Notes: generated by a model from the letters alone, not told the origin. Positions 7,227 to 14,992 are shown, counted from the stretch's first letter. The stretch: DNA of 24,587 nucleotides from JAYWIG01 sp043789035 (GCA_043789035.1 JAYWIG010000345.1:1-24587), one strand, 5' to 3'. A program made the numbers and translations.

Positions 7227-8258
7227 ATGATTAATCGTCGCCACTTCCTCGCCGCAACAACGATTGCCGCATCATCAACATTGCCATCGGTGCCTGCATT
7301 CGCGCAGACAGCCGCACCGGTAAAATTGAAGTTCACTTTAGACTGGGCACGCCAAGGCCCTAATGCCTACGTCGATATGGGTAAAGAAAAAGGTTTCTTT
7401 AAAGATGTGGGTATCGACATAACGATTGACCGAGGCTTTGGCTCAGGCCGAGTACCTACCGACATTGCGGCAGGCACCTATGACATGGGCCAAGGCGACA
7501 TTGGCCCAGTGATCAAATTCATGGCGCAAAACCCTGATTCCGATTTAGTTGCGATTGCCATTTGGGGCGACAAATCATTGATGGGCGTGACGGTTAGAAC
7601 GGATGGAAGCATCAAAGCCCCTAAAGACTTCGAAGGTAAGACACTGGCCGCACCAGAAACCGATGGGGGCCGCCAATTGTTTCCAGCCTTTGCCAAAGCC
7701 AACAATTTAGACATGAGCAAAATCAATTGGATGACCGTAACATCCGATTTGCGTGAACCTATGCTGCTGCAAAAACGTGCCGATGGGATTACGGGTGCGG
7801 TCACTTCCACCAGCATGTCATTGAAAAACATTGGTTTGGATGTTCCACAGCAGCGAATTATGATGTATCGCGATTTTGGTGTGGAGCTTTATGGTTATTG
7901 CTTTCTCACCTCTCGCAAGTTCTTAGCCGCTAACCCTCAGGTTGCGCGTAACGCACTAAAGGGATTGTTTAAATCATTAATCTACGCCAACAATAATCGT
8001 GCGGAGAGTATTGCAGCCCTCAAGAAAATTGAACCCCTAACCGACGTGGCAATTGAGACAGAACGCCAAGCCATTAGTTATGATCAGATGGTTATCTCCG
8101 ACTATGTGAAGAAAAATGGCCTGTCTGTGATCGATCCAATTCGTTTACAAAAAGCACTGCGCACCATTGAGGATGCTTACGGCTTGCCGCCTAAGCTAAC
8201 GCCTGAGCGTGTCTATACCGATGCCTTCTTGCCGCCATTGGCGGAACGCAGGATCTAG
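7227..8258 (+). CDS. NMT1/THI5-like substrate-binding protein, Tat-type signal
   Basis: A 343-residue periplasmic receptor for the preceding ABC importer. The start at ATG 7227 has AAGGA six bases upstream; an open frame reaching further back to 7170 lies inside the permease gene and is discarded. The N-terminus NRRHFLAATTIAASS is a twin-arginine-like signal with an AFAQ cleavage region near residue 27, so the protein may be exported folded. The mature part begins with KLKFTLDWARQGPNAYVDMG and continues with EKGFFKDVGIDITI, hallmarks of the NMT1/THI5 fold that binds pyrimidines, sulfonates or similar small molecules. Its TAG stop shares one base with the GTG start of the next gene. The ligand is unknown; the RutB-like enzyme downstream favours a nitrogen compound. 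Confidence 0.88.
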   Translation: MINRRHFLAATTIAASSTLPSVPAFAQTAAPVKLKFTLDWARQGPNAYVDMGKEKGFFKDVGIDITIDRGFGSGRVPTDIAAGTYDMGQGDIGPVIKFMAQNPDSDLVAIAIWGDKSLMGVTVRTDGSIKAPKDFEGKTLAAPETDGGRQLFPAFAKANNLDMSKINWMTVTSDLREPMLLQKRADGITGAVTSTSMSLKNIGLDVPQQRIMMYRDFGVELYGYCFLTSRKFLAANPQVARNALKGLFKSLIYANNNRAESIAALKKIEPLTDVAIETERQAISYDQMVISDYVKKNGLSVIDPIRLQKALRTIEDAYGLPPKLTPERVYTDAFLPPLAERRI

Positions 8259-8509
8259 TGAAATCAAACCTACACATCGAACCGAAATTGGCAAGTGTGC
8301 AAGCGCTTGCCGCTTATGGTGCATTAGTGGAGCCTACTGAGGATGGTGCTATTTTCGATAGTGCTTCGGCCCAGTTATTGCTGAAAAACGGCACACCACG
8401 CTTTTACTTCATGACCTTGCGAAAGCGCGAGATGGAGTTGAGCAACACTAATATCGTCGATCATCACTCCGTACGCTTAGATAGTAGCGTTAACCTCATT
8501 CCATCATGA
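8258..8509 (+). CDS. Half-length ureidoglycolate lyase-like protein
   Basis: A small 83-residue protein with GTG start overlapping the receptor stop (TAGTG) and a TGA stop overlapping the next ATG (ATGA). By eye it matches the N-terminal half of the AllA family: an IEP start, LAAYGALVEP like the conserved FxxYGDVIE, then G-TPRFYFMTLRKR and a final H-S-x-R-L-x-S-S-V-N-L-I-P resembling the ERHPLGSQAFIP strand. AllA proteins are about 160 residues; here everything after that strand, including the C-terminal His-containing region, is absent and replaced by the VOC gene. It may therefore be a relic kept for translational coupling, or a reduced functional domain. The homology is my own alignment from memory and needs a profile search. 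Confidence 0.5.
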   Translation: MKSNLHIEPKLASVQALAAYGALVEPTEDGAIFDSASAQLLLKNGTPRFYFMTLRKREMELSNTNIVDHHSVRLDSSVNLIPS

Positions 8510-8985
8510 CTGCCATTGTTCACGGCTTGTTTCATGCCGCCATCAAAACTGCTGATCTAGCGGCGACCGTACACTTTTACTGCGACATACTTGGGTTGAA
8601 ACAAGTGCACAGACCCGATTTCGGTTACCCCGGCGCTTGGCTTGCCTGCCCAACACCGGGAGGGCAAGCGATAGTGCACATCTACGCCGGCGGCCCTGCA
8701 TTAAGCGTCACAGGAGTTGCCCCTATCGGCACCGCAGCCATTGATCATCTGTCGCTAGCGTGCAGCGGGTTTCAAGACTTTAAGGAACGTTTCAAACAGA
8801 ACCAAATTCCGTGGCGTGAATTCCTTGTTCCGGGAACATCGCTCTGGCAACTATTCGCTTACGACCCGAGTGGTGTGCAGCTAGAGCTCACCTTCGAAGG
8901 TACTGTTGAGCCAGGGTCACCGCCTGATATGTCGGACGCATTCAGATATCGTGCGGGAGAGTCTTTTTTTGAGCCTCGAAAATGA
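8506..8985 (+). CDS. VOC-superfamily (glyoxalase/dioxygenase fold) protein
   Basis: A 159-residue vicinal-oxygen-chelate protein with two beta-alpha-beta-beta-beta modules. The candidate metal ligands are at the usual positions: His10 (FHAAIKTADL), His58 (AIVHIY), His81 (AIDHLSL) and Glu127 (VQLELTF). The typical first-helix segment VHFYCDILGLKQV and the closing YDPSGVQLELTF are present. Such proteins act as dioxygenases, lyases, epimerases or resistance proteins. The ATG overlaps the stop of the AllA-like frame and the stop ATGA overlaps the hydrolase start, so it belongs to the coupled operon. The reaction is unknown. Confidence 0.87.
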   Translation: MTAIVHGLFHAAIKTADLAATVHFYCDILGLKQVHRPDFGYPGAWLACPTPGGQAIVHIYAGGPALSVTGVAPIGTAAIDHLSLACSGFQDFKERFKQNQIPWREFLVPGTSLWQLFAYDPSGVQLELTFEGTVEPGSPPDMSDAFRYRAGESFFEPRK

Positions 8986-9749
8986 GTGAACAACCATTGA
9001 ATGTTCTGGGTAATAAGAGGAACCAATGGCTGGTGAACGACACGCTTTGCGATCTCACCCGAGGTGCGTCTCAAGAAAAAACACAAAGCATTAACGCCGC
9101 ACCGCAATCACTTCTCATCGACAAGTGCCGTTCGGCGCTCATTGTGATCGACATGCAAAACGATTTTTGTCATGCGCAAGGTTGGCTTGCTTCAATCGGT
9201 GTTGATATTGCACCTGCTCGAAATCCTATCGAGCCATTAAATCGATTATTGCCAAAACTCCGTGCGGCATCGGTACCCATTATTTGGTTGAACTGGGGCA
9301 ACCGCCCAGACAAATTGAATCTAAGTCCTAGCCTACTACATGTCTATAACTCGAAGGGCACTTCAACCGGGTTGGGTGATGTACTCGGCAACACGCCCGG
9401 CGCACTACCTTCACGTGTTTTAGAAAAGAATGCGTGGGGTGCTGCAGTAGTCGATGAACTAAAGCAAGACGATAAAGACATTCATATTGACAAGTATCGA
9501 ATGAGCGGTTTCTTTGATACTTGCCTTGATTCGGTGTTGCGCAACTTAGATGTAAAAACACTTCTCTTTGCTGGTGTGAATGCCGATCAATGCGTACTAG
9601 CCACATTGATGGACGCAAACTTCTTAGGCTATGACTGCGTTTTCATTGAAGACTGCTGTGCAACCACATCGCCGAGTTTTTGTTGGGATGCCACCATTTA
9701 CAACATACGGCAATGCTTTGGCTTCACAACCCATTCCGAGCAGTTTTAA
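8982..9749 (+). CDS. RutB-like isochorismatase-family cysteine hydrolase
   Basis: A 255-residue amidohydrolase of the isochorismatase fold. The catalytic triad is clear: Asp57 (IVIDMQNDF), Lys171 (HIDKYRMSGFFDT) and Cys204 (GVNADQCVLATL). The C-terminal half, with DANFLGYDCVFIEDCCATTS and a late NIRQCFGF, follows RutB, which hydrolyses ureidoacrylate peracid in the pyrimidine Rut pathway, more closely than nicotinamidase. A roughly 45-residue N-terminal extension (with RNQWLVNDTLCDLTR) precedes the fold. Likely reaction: release of ammonia or carbamate from a ureide or amide. None of the other rut genes (rutA, C, D, E, F, G) is present, so this is not the Rut pathway itself. It starts at ATG 8982 overlapping the VOC stop. 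Confidence 0.85.
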   Translation: MSEQPLNVLGNKRNQWLVNDTLCDLTRGASQEKTQSINAAPQSLLIDKCRSALIVIDMQNDFCHAQGWLASIGVDIAPARNPIEPLNRLLPKLRAASVPIIWLNWGNRPDKLNLSPSLLHVYNSKGTSTGLGDVLGNTPGALPSRVLEKNAWGAAVVDELKQDDKDIHIDKYRMSGFFDTCLDSVLRNLDVKTLLFAGVNADQCVLATLMDANFLGYDCVFIEDCCATTSPSFCWDATIYNIRQCFGFTTHSEQF

Positions 9750-10154
9750 TTGAACTACCCCGTCTTTCGAATCTCCAAGAACGACACCAACAAATTCGTG
9801 TTGTTAGTAAATCCGTTGATCGAAGCTACACCGTTCATTCAAGTCATAGAGATATTCGATATCGGTGGCGTAACACCTGTGAATCAACACAGCATCGCAC
9901 ACGAGGTATTTTACGTTTTAAGTGGTGAAGGCGAAGCACAAACATCGAACGGCGTTGTTCCGCTAAAAGCGGGCACTACACTTTTATTGAAACCTGGCAA
10001 CGTACACGCTGTGAAGAATACCGGCACTACACGACTGTACTGCCTCACCACAATGGTACCTAATGAAGGTTTCGCAGAGTTGATATGTGCTGGTGTGCCA
10101 GACGTTCTTGATGCCGAAGATTATGCTGCGCTTGGCTGGGTAAAGCTCACCTGA
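9750..10154 (+). CDS. Single-domain cupin protein
   Basis: A 134-residue cupin. Motif 1 lies near residues 40-61 (His47, His51, Glu52, then VFYVLSGEGEA) and motif 2 near 75-90 (PGNVHAV with His86), which should coordinate a divalent metal. Cupins of this size are isomerases, dioxygenases or hydrolases of small molecules, or sugar or ligand sensors. The frame opens with TTG immediately after the TAA of the hydrolase gene, with only a weak purine-rich stretch upstream, so translation is likely coupled. Last gene of the operon; the convergent LysR gene ends 55 bases away. It may act on the product of the amidohydrolase, as the cupin AllE does in ureide breakdown, but this is speculative. Confidence 0.82.
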   Translation: MNYPVFRISKNDTNKFVLLVNPLIEATPFIQVIEIFDIGGVTPVNQHSIAHEVFYVLSGEGEAQTSNGVVPLKAGTTLLLKPGNVHAVKNTGTTRLYCLTTMVPNEGFAELICAGVPDVLDAEDYAALGWVKLT

Positions 10155-10209
10155 AGACATCCTTACTTTTCGAGCGGAAATATTAGTTTTTTGTGATTAG
10201 GGGTAATTC

Positions 10210-11166
10210 TTAGTCAACCATGATCGGCGCCGTGCTTCGAAGTTCTCCTGTCAACGCTATGCGCTTTGAGATTGCCAGGATTGTAGCCACTGCGAATTTC
10301 GCAGGTCCAGTCAACGGTGAAACAGAACGCGTATAAACGCCCAGTTGAATTGGAATTAGAGGGTTAGTCAAAACTAGCTCTACCAGTTGTCCCGATTTCA
10401 TACAGGCTCGAAGTAAAGCGGGTGTTAACACACCCAGCATGTCGGTCGATGCTAACAAATCGAGAGCAACAAAATACGACCCGCAATGCACGGCGGGTAA
10501 GGGAACGGGTAAACCACTGGCCAAAAAGGATCGACTGACGATGTCGTCAGCACTATCGTGTGCCGTCATATATAACCAAGAAACACCGACGAGATGCTGC
10601 AGACTAGCGGTTCGTTTCTTACCGATCTCCTTGAGTAACGGGTGGCCTGGCCGTACCGCGACACGCATTTGAATTTCTGCCAAGGGTTTGTAATCCAGCC
10701 CAGCATCTAAGTGAATGCGAGTGCGCTGCGTGACCGCCAGATCCATAATTTCATCGCGAACCAACGGCAGCAAAGCGCTAGGGGAGCTTTCCAGAATACG
10801 AATGCGGGTTTTTGGATGGGCTCGCTGCAAATCGATGACCAATTCGGGCAATAAAAGGCTAGCACCCACAGGTGATAGACCTACGGACAAAAGCACACCC
10901 CCGTCACTTGCCGTTCTTTTAGCTTCCTCCGCAGCTTTGCGCAACTCGGCTTCTGCCACCCGTGCATGCGACAAAAAAGCGCTACCTGCCGGGCTGAGTG
11001 TTGCCCCTCTTCCGCTTCTGTTCATAAGTTGCACACCGAGCTCTTCCTCAAGCTGTTGCAGTGCGCGGCTTAATGCTGGTTGGGACATATTAAGCTGACG
11101 CGCAGCACCTCGGATGCTGCCAGCATCCACAACGGCAATAAATTGTTCAATGCTTTGAAGTCTCAT
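10210..11166 (-). CDS. LysR-family transcriptional regulator
   Basis: A 318-residue LysR regulator with a canonical N-terminal helix-turn-helix (AGSIRGAARQLNMSQPALSR, residues 16-35, then LGVQLMNRSGRGATLSPAG) and an effector-binding domain from about residue 90 (LLSVGLSPVGASLLLPELV). ATG 11166 has GAGGGA six bases upstream. It is divergent from the Bug receptor and methyltransferase genes across a 139-base gap that holds a LysR box with repeated TGCATC motifs, so it very probably controls them and itself. The effector may be the receptor's ligand or a derivative. The family call is certain; the target is inferred from position. Confidence 0.9.
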   Translation of the reverse strand: MRLQSIEQFIAVVDAGSIRGAARQLNMSQPALSRALQQLEEELGVQLMNRSGRGATLSPAGSAFLSHARVAEAELRKAAEEAKRTASDGGVLLSVGLSPVGASLLLPELVIDLQRAHPKTRIRILESSPSALLPLVRDEIMDLAVTQRTRIHLDAGLDYKPLAEIQMRVAVRPGHPLLKEIGKKRTASLQHLVGVSWLYMTAHDSADDIVSRSFLASGLPVPLPAVHCGSYFVALDLLASTDMLGVLTPALLRACMKSGQLVELVLTNPLIPIQLGVYTRSVSPLTGPAKFAVATILAISKRIALTGELRSTAPIMVD

Positions 11167-11190
11167 TGGGATCCCTCAAGTGATAGGGGT

Positions 11191-11227
11191 GATGCATAAC
11201 CTGCATCGAAATGCTGCATCACGCATC
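11191..11227. promoter_or_regulatory. LysR binding region in the divergent LysR/Bug promoter
   Basis: GATGCA (11191-11196) and TGCATC (11202-11207) form a perfect inverted repeat around a T-N11-A box (T11193 to A11205). A further TGCATC (11215-11220) and a GCATC (11223-11227) follow, giving a recognition site plus likely activation half-sites, the usual LysR arrangement. It lies 25-61 bases before the LysR start and about 80 bases before the Bug receptor start. Confidence 0.55.
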
Positions 11228-11273
11228 TTCCCACGACAAGGTGAACTCTGCCAATATTCCACTCATTGATTCA

Positions 11274-11293
11274 ACGGTTTTAAACGGTTTTAA
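11274..11293. repeat. Tandem 10-bp repeat before the Bug receptor RBS
   Basis: Two exact, adjacent copies of ACGGTTTTAA lie directly upstream of a strong Shine-Dalgarno AAGGAGA (11294-11300) and the ATG at 11306. One helical turn per unit could suit a binding protein, or it may be a slippage duplication in the leader. Confidence 0.6.
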
Positions 11294-11305
11294 AAGGAGA
11301 TTCTT

Positions 11306-12322
11306 ATGAAGACACACACAACCTCGCGCCGATCAATTTTGCATCTTGCATCTGCAACCACCGCCACTATGTTGGGTATGACTCTGTCGAAAGATTGTCT
11401 AGCTCAAGCAACAGCAGATACGACAATTAGTCAGTTACGCATTCTTTGCTCAGGGCCTGCAGGTAGCATCCCAGACATTGTGGCTAGACGCGTTGCTGAA
11501 CAATTGACGCGCCAATATCCCCAAGGGGCAATCGTTGACAATCGGCCCGGCGCGGCTGGCCAAATAGCAGTGAACGCATTAAAAGTTGCCGTACCAGACG
11601 GGTCAACAATATTGCTGGCACAAGGGGCTGTTGCCACCGTGTACCCCTATCTCTATGCAAAACTCGCCTATGACCCGATCGTAGATTTACAACCCCTATC
11701 AATGGCAGGTGAGATGACGCTGGCCTTAGCGATCGGCCCCGCTGTGCCAAGCGCTGTAACCACTCTGGCCGATCTGTTGATATGGATGCGTGCGAACCCG
11801 AAACTTGCGAATGTCGCCTCGCCTGGCACAGGCACTTTGCCCCATTTATTAGAGGCTATGTTTTTCCGAGAGGCCAACGTGCCGTGGCAACATGTAGTGT
11901 ATGCCGGAGGCCCCCCCGCCATCATTGACTTGCTAGGGGGCCAAGTAGCTGCGTTAGTGTTACCCGAAGGATTGTTTCGACAACACAAAGCCAGCGGCAA
12001 AATTCGCATACTGGCTACTTCCGGTGCTGAGCGCAGCACGTATTTCCCCGACATCCCCACTTTCGTTGAGCAGCGCTATCGAAACTTAATTATTCGTGAG
12101 TGGTTCGCATTCTTTATGCCCGCTCGCGTACCTAACAGCACAATAAACGCCGTTTCGCAGCATTTGCAGTCTGCACTCATTCGGCCTGAACTTGTAACGA
12201 CATTTGCCGATTCAGGCATGTCGGCCGTGTCGTCAACCCCGGCAGCATTGGCCTCGCGTATTGCACAAGAACAACGATACTGGCAGCCCATTCTTTTAAG
12301 TACAGGCATAAAAGCAGAATGA
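11306..12322 (+). CDS. Bug/TctC-family solute receptor (orphan)
   Basis: A 338-residue periplasmic receptor of the tripartite tricarboxylate family. The signal region (SRRSILHLASATTATML, then a CLAQA site near residue 35) has a twin arginine and could be a Tat or Sec substrate. The mature protein shows the family blocks ILCSGPAGSIPDIVARRV, VDNRPGAAGQIAVNAL and VPDGSTILLAQG, though the first block departs from the common PFPPGG form. Start supported by AAGGAGA six bases upstream. It overlaps the methyltransferase gene by 4 bases (ATGA), an unusual partner. No membrane components are nearby. Under control of the divergent LysR, by position. Confidence 0.85.
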   Translation: MKTHTTSRRSILHLASATTATMLGMTLSKDCLAQATADTTISQLRILCSGPAGSIPDIVARRVAEQLTRQYPQGAIVDNRPGAAGQIAVNALKVAVPDGSTILLAQGAVATVYPYLYAKLAYDPIVDLQPLSMAGEMTLALAIGPAVPSAVTTLADLLIWMRANPKLANVASPGTGTLPHLLEAMFFREANVPWQHVVYAGGPPAIIDLLGGQVAALVLPEGLFRQHKASGKIRILATSGAERSTYFPDIPTFVEQRYRNLIIREWFAFFMPARVPNSTINAVSQHLQSALIRPELVTTFADSGMSAVSSTPAALASRIAQEQRYWQPILLSTGIKAE

Positions 12323-13197
12323 AGGCGACTGGTATGTCTACCGAGCAGGCATGGGACATAGCAGCAGCGGGCTGGAACAACCATGCTGGTCTCATTCATC
12401 AATGGCTAGCTGCGGCAACCCAGATGATGCTAGAGGAAGCACAAATTCACCTGGGTTCACGAGTTTTGGATATCGCTGCTGGCGCAGGCGATCAGACGCT
12501 TGATGTAGCGCGACTGGTCGGCCCTAAAGGTGAGGTCTTAGCAGTTGATATTTCACCGGCCATTCTTGCGTTGGCAAAGATAAACGTCGAAATCGCAGGT
12601 TTTGATCAGGTGAGAGTCCAGGTAGCTGATGCAGAGTCTCTCAATTTAGCCGGTGAAAATTTTGATGCAGCCGTATGCCGATTGGGTCTCATGTTTTGCC
12701 GCTCACCTGCAAAGGCGTTGAACGAGATTCAAACGGCACTTAAACCAGCGGGACGGTTAAGCGTACTCGTGTTTAGTGAACCCGCGCAGAACCCGTGTCT
12801 GGCCATCGCATTAAGAACTGCGTACAACCACCTACAGGGTTCGAATAAAACGGCTGTTTTCAATCAACCAACATGCGAACCAGGCAGTCTGATGAGTTTA
12901 GGCAAACCGGGTTTGATCAATGAATTCATTCAAGCTGCGGGATTCGTTGACATAAAAGTCAACCGAATATCAGCGCCTTTTTTTGCACCCAGCGTTGAGC
13001 ACTACATTGCATTCTTGCAATCAGCCGCATCCCCAGTCAAAGAAATTTTAAAGCCCTTATCAGATGTGGCTCAACGCAATGCTTGGCTAGACATGACTGA
13101 ACAATTGCGCATATTTAGTTCGACATCAGGCTGGGATGGCCCCAATGAATTGTTATTAGCGAGTGCGACTTCGGGCAGGCGTGTGAGCTCACTCTGA
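12319..13197 (+). CDS. Class I SAM-dependent methyltransferase (UbiE-like)
   Basis: A 292-residue methyltransferase. Motif I RVLDIAAGAGDQTLDVAR (near 48-65) and the acidic end of strand 2 (VLAVDIS, near 73-79) form the S-adenosylmethionine pocket; VADAESLNL and FDAAVCRLGLMF are motifs II and III, with ALKPAGRLSVLVF after them. The shape matches ubiquinone/menaquinone-type C-methyltransferases and many small-molecule O-methyltransferases. ATG 12319 overlaps the Bug receptor stop, so the two are translated together; another in-frame ATG at 12334 would give a slightly shorter protein. The substrate is unknown, perhaps a catabolite of the solute captured by the receptor. The 194 bases that follow hold no gene I can support. 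Confidence 0.83.
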   Translation: MKATGMSTEQAWDIAAAGWNNHAGLIHQWLAAATQMMLEEAQIHLGSRVLDIAAGAGDQTLDVARLVGPKGEVLAVDISPAILALAKINVEIAGFDQVRVQVADAESLNLAGENFDAAVCRLGLMFCRSPAKALNEIQTALKPAGRLSVLVFSEPAQNPCLAIALRTAYNHLQGSNKTAVFNQPTCEPGSLMSLGKPGLINEFIQAAGFVDIKVNRISAPFFAPSVEHYIAFLQSAASPVKEILKPLSDVAQRNAWLDMTEQLRIFSSTSGWDGPNELLLASATSGRRVSSL

Positions 13198-13391
13198 GTG
13201 CTCACAAGCGTGGTGTGTAATGCGGATTGCGGTAAGGCGGTCCGCGACATTAATAACATCGAAAACGACTCGTTACGTGGCTGTTTGCGTCGGCAATCCC
13301 ACGTGAGCTAATTGGCTAAGATAAAACAACGGCTACAGCTAGGTCACTGGGGAGCCAGTCGAAATCTTGCGTTAGTCGCGTCATTTCCGCC

Positions 13392-14681
13392 CTAAGTATC
13401 GGTATCGCTAAGCCGCCGAATCGTCAGCGAGCAACGTTGCTCAATCAAGGCAGAGATTTGCTCGACCACGGCATGGCCGGTAAAACTGTGTTCAGGCGCG
13501 GCTTGGAGTTTTCGCGCGGTGGTTGGCAGCGATCTTGCCAGTTCTAGAATACGGCGTTTGGCTTGGGCCTTACTGAGGCCAATGCTTCGCGCAAACTGTT
13601 CCCAGTGGCGGGCCTGAACTTCGCTGAACTTGTACTTGCTGCCGATTTTCATCGCCATCTTTGGCGTAAGTGTTGGATACACTGCTGTCGATAGAAAATC
13701 GTAAAACGGCGCAAGAACTGCGGCTTTGCCGGTGTTACCCCCCAGATACAGCAATGAGAAATTCTTAGCGTGGGCGTCATGATTACCGATCAACGCATTG
13801 AAGATCACACAGTCGAATAGACGCAGTATGTGCAAAGCATTCGGGCGCGTTGCGCGCCGCACTAGATCAAAGCATTGGGCCAGATCGGGGCCGCCTTCGT
13901 TCTGGTATTTCATTTCTGGAATGACGCCAAGTGCCTGGCAGAAATCCTCTTGGTGAAGGCGTTGCCGTTGCCCCTGGGTGTCAACTAGTCGGTCGTAACG
14001 CTCAACCAGCAGGAACGAGCGACCCAACACCCGGTGAACTTTCGATTTCGCTGGCATAAGTTGCATGACTTCAGCCAGTGCCATGCAAAATCGTTCATTA
14101 ATCACACTGTCCTCAACAGCGTGGATAGCTGGTTTCAAGATGTGAGAGCTAGGCGTGCCATTGAGGGGTAGTCCAATTTGGTTATCGTGGCGAGCACCAT
14201 CGAATACCACCGGTAGTTTGTCCTGAGCGCCAGCTAATGAAAGCCGCAAGCCGTCATTTCCCGCCAGCATGGGGCGGCGTGGCAACTCATCGAGTATGGA
14301 AACGAGCTCATCGTCACTAAGCCATTGAACATCATCTTTGCGGCTAGGCACAGGCAGAGCTTGCTCCTGCTCAATGAAGGTCACGGCCCCTGCGCATTCG
14401 CCGCCGATGTGTTCCAAAAGCGCAAAGTCGTTGTCGCGAGAAACCTGGAACTGCTGCGCAATCAGGCGGCGCATTTGCCCCTCTGGCAGTAAACCAGCAA
14501 AGAAGGGGCGCGCTTTACGATCATCGAATGGCTGTAGTTGCAGGGGCAGCGAGGCGGACAGGGCCGCAGCGTCAGATCGCGATAGCCATGCAGACGCATA
14601 GCAAAAGTTCAGTCGCCCATCGACCAGCGCTAAGGTGCCAACACGTTCGCTGAATAGCCAGACCTCCAACTCATGCGCCAT
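13392..14681 (-). CDS. hipA: HipA-type serine/threonine kinase toxin
   Basis: A 429-residue HipA toxin. In E. coli HipA phosphorylates glutamyl-tRNA synthetase and induces persistence. The N-terminal subdomain (residues 1-110, including FFAGLLPEGQMRR) precedes the kinase core: Ser148 in LRLSLAGAQDK matches the E. coli autophosphorylated Ser150, Lys183 (HILKP) the ATP-binding lysine, Asp302 in IGNHDAHAKNFSLLY the catalytic Asp309, and Asp328 (FYDFLS) the metal-binding Asp332. All are present, so the kinase looks active. ATG 14681 is preferred over ATG 14699 because GGAGG stands 8 bases before it and the N-terminus then aligns with the family. It overlaps hipB by 11 bases. Substrate may differ from that in E. 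coli. Confidence 0.93.
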   Translation of the reverse strand: MAHELEVWLFSERVGTLALVDGRLNFCYASAWLSRSDAAALSASLPLQLQPFDDRKARPFFAGLLPEGQMRRLIAQQFQVSRDNDFALLEHIGGECAGAVTFIEQEQALPVPSRKDDVQWLSDDELVSILDELPRRPMLAGNDGLRLSLAGAQDKLPVVFDGARHDNQIGLPLNGTPSSHILKPAIHAVEDSVINERFCMALAEVMQLMPAKSKVHRVLGRSFLLVERYDRLVDTQGQRQRLHQEDFCQALGVIPEMKYQNEGGPDLAQCFDLVRRATRPNALHILRLFDCVIFNALIGNHDAHAKNFSLLYLGGNTGKAAVLAPFYDFLSTAVYPTLTPKMAMKIGSKYKFSEVQARHWEQFARSIGLSKAQAKRRILELARSLPTTARKLQAAPEHSFTGHAVVEQISALIEQRCSLTIRRLSDTDT

Positions 14682-14931
14682 GGTTGCCGCCTCCACCATG
14701 ATCGTCGTCCATGGCGGATGGCAAGCCGATCAATTGAATCTCGCCACCGAGCGCATCAATAACCCGCAGCACGCTTTCCAGCCGCAAAGTGGGTTTGCCC
14801 GCCTCAAGGTCGACGATAAATCGCACACCGACCCCGGCTGCAAGAGCGAGCTGGGGCTGTGTTAACCCTAGCTGCTTGCGGGCGGCACGTAGTGCAACCC
14901 CTAGTTGTTGCGGTGATCGAATGGATGTCAT
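14671..14931 (-). CDS. hipB: HipB-type antitoxin, helix-turn-helix repressor
   Basis: An 86-residue XRE-family protein that neutralises HipA and represses the operon. The helix-turn-helix spans about residues 10-65 (LRAARKQLGLTQPQLALAAG, then VRFIVDLEAGKPTLRLESVL), and GGEIQLIGLP is the usual HipB beta-lobe strand. The glycine- and acid-rich C-terminus (DDDHGGGGNHGA) is flexible. ATG 14931 lies only 11 bases from the first palindrome and has no clear Shine-Dalgarno. The three palindromes at 14943-15059 are its probable operators. Its end overlaps the hipA start, so toxin translation is coupled to antitoxin. Confidence 0.92.
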   Translation of the reverse strand: MTSIRSPQQLGVALRAARKQLGLTQPQLALAAGVGVRFIVDLEAGKPTLRLESVLRVIDALGGEIQLIGLPSAMDDDHGGGGNHGA

Positions 14932-14942
14932 GGTTTTCGAAG

Positions 14943-14958
14943 TTTCCCGTTCGGGAAA
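14943..14958. promoter_or_regulatory. hip operator O1
   Basis: TTTCCCG-TT-CGGGAAA, 7-bp perfect arms, centred at 14950.5. It touches the -10 box of the candidate hip promoter and covers the expected transcription start, so HipB bound here would block transcription. Confidence 0.75.
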
Positions 14959-14986
14959 TTATTAACTACAACCGGGCTCAGTGCAA
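14958..14986 (-). promoter_or_regulatory. Candidate hipBA promoter
   Basis: Read on the minus strand, TTGCAC (14986-14981, weak -35) and AATAAT (14963-14958, 5 of 6 to TATAAT) are separated by 17 bases. The promoter fits between operators O2 and O1 and predicts a start near 14950 inside O1, about 20 bases before the hipB ATG. Confidence 0.5.
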
Positions 14987-14992
14987 GTGATA

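Noticed and set aside
13183..13205. GTGAGC ... GCTCAC inverted repeat over the methyltransferase stop codon as an intrinsic terminator
   Set aside because: Arms are short and no T-run follows, so I do not call it a rho-independent terminator.
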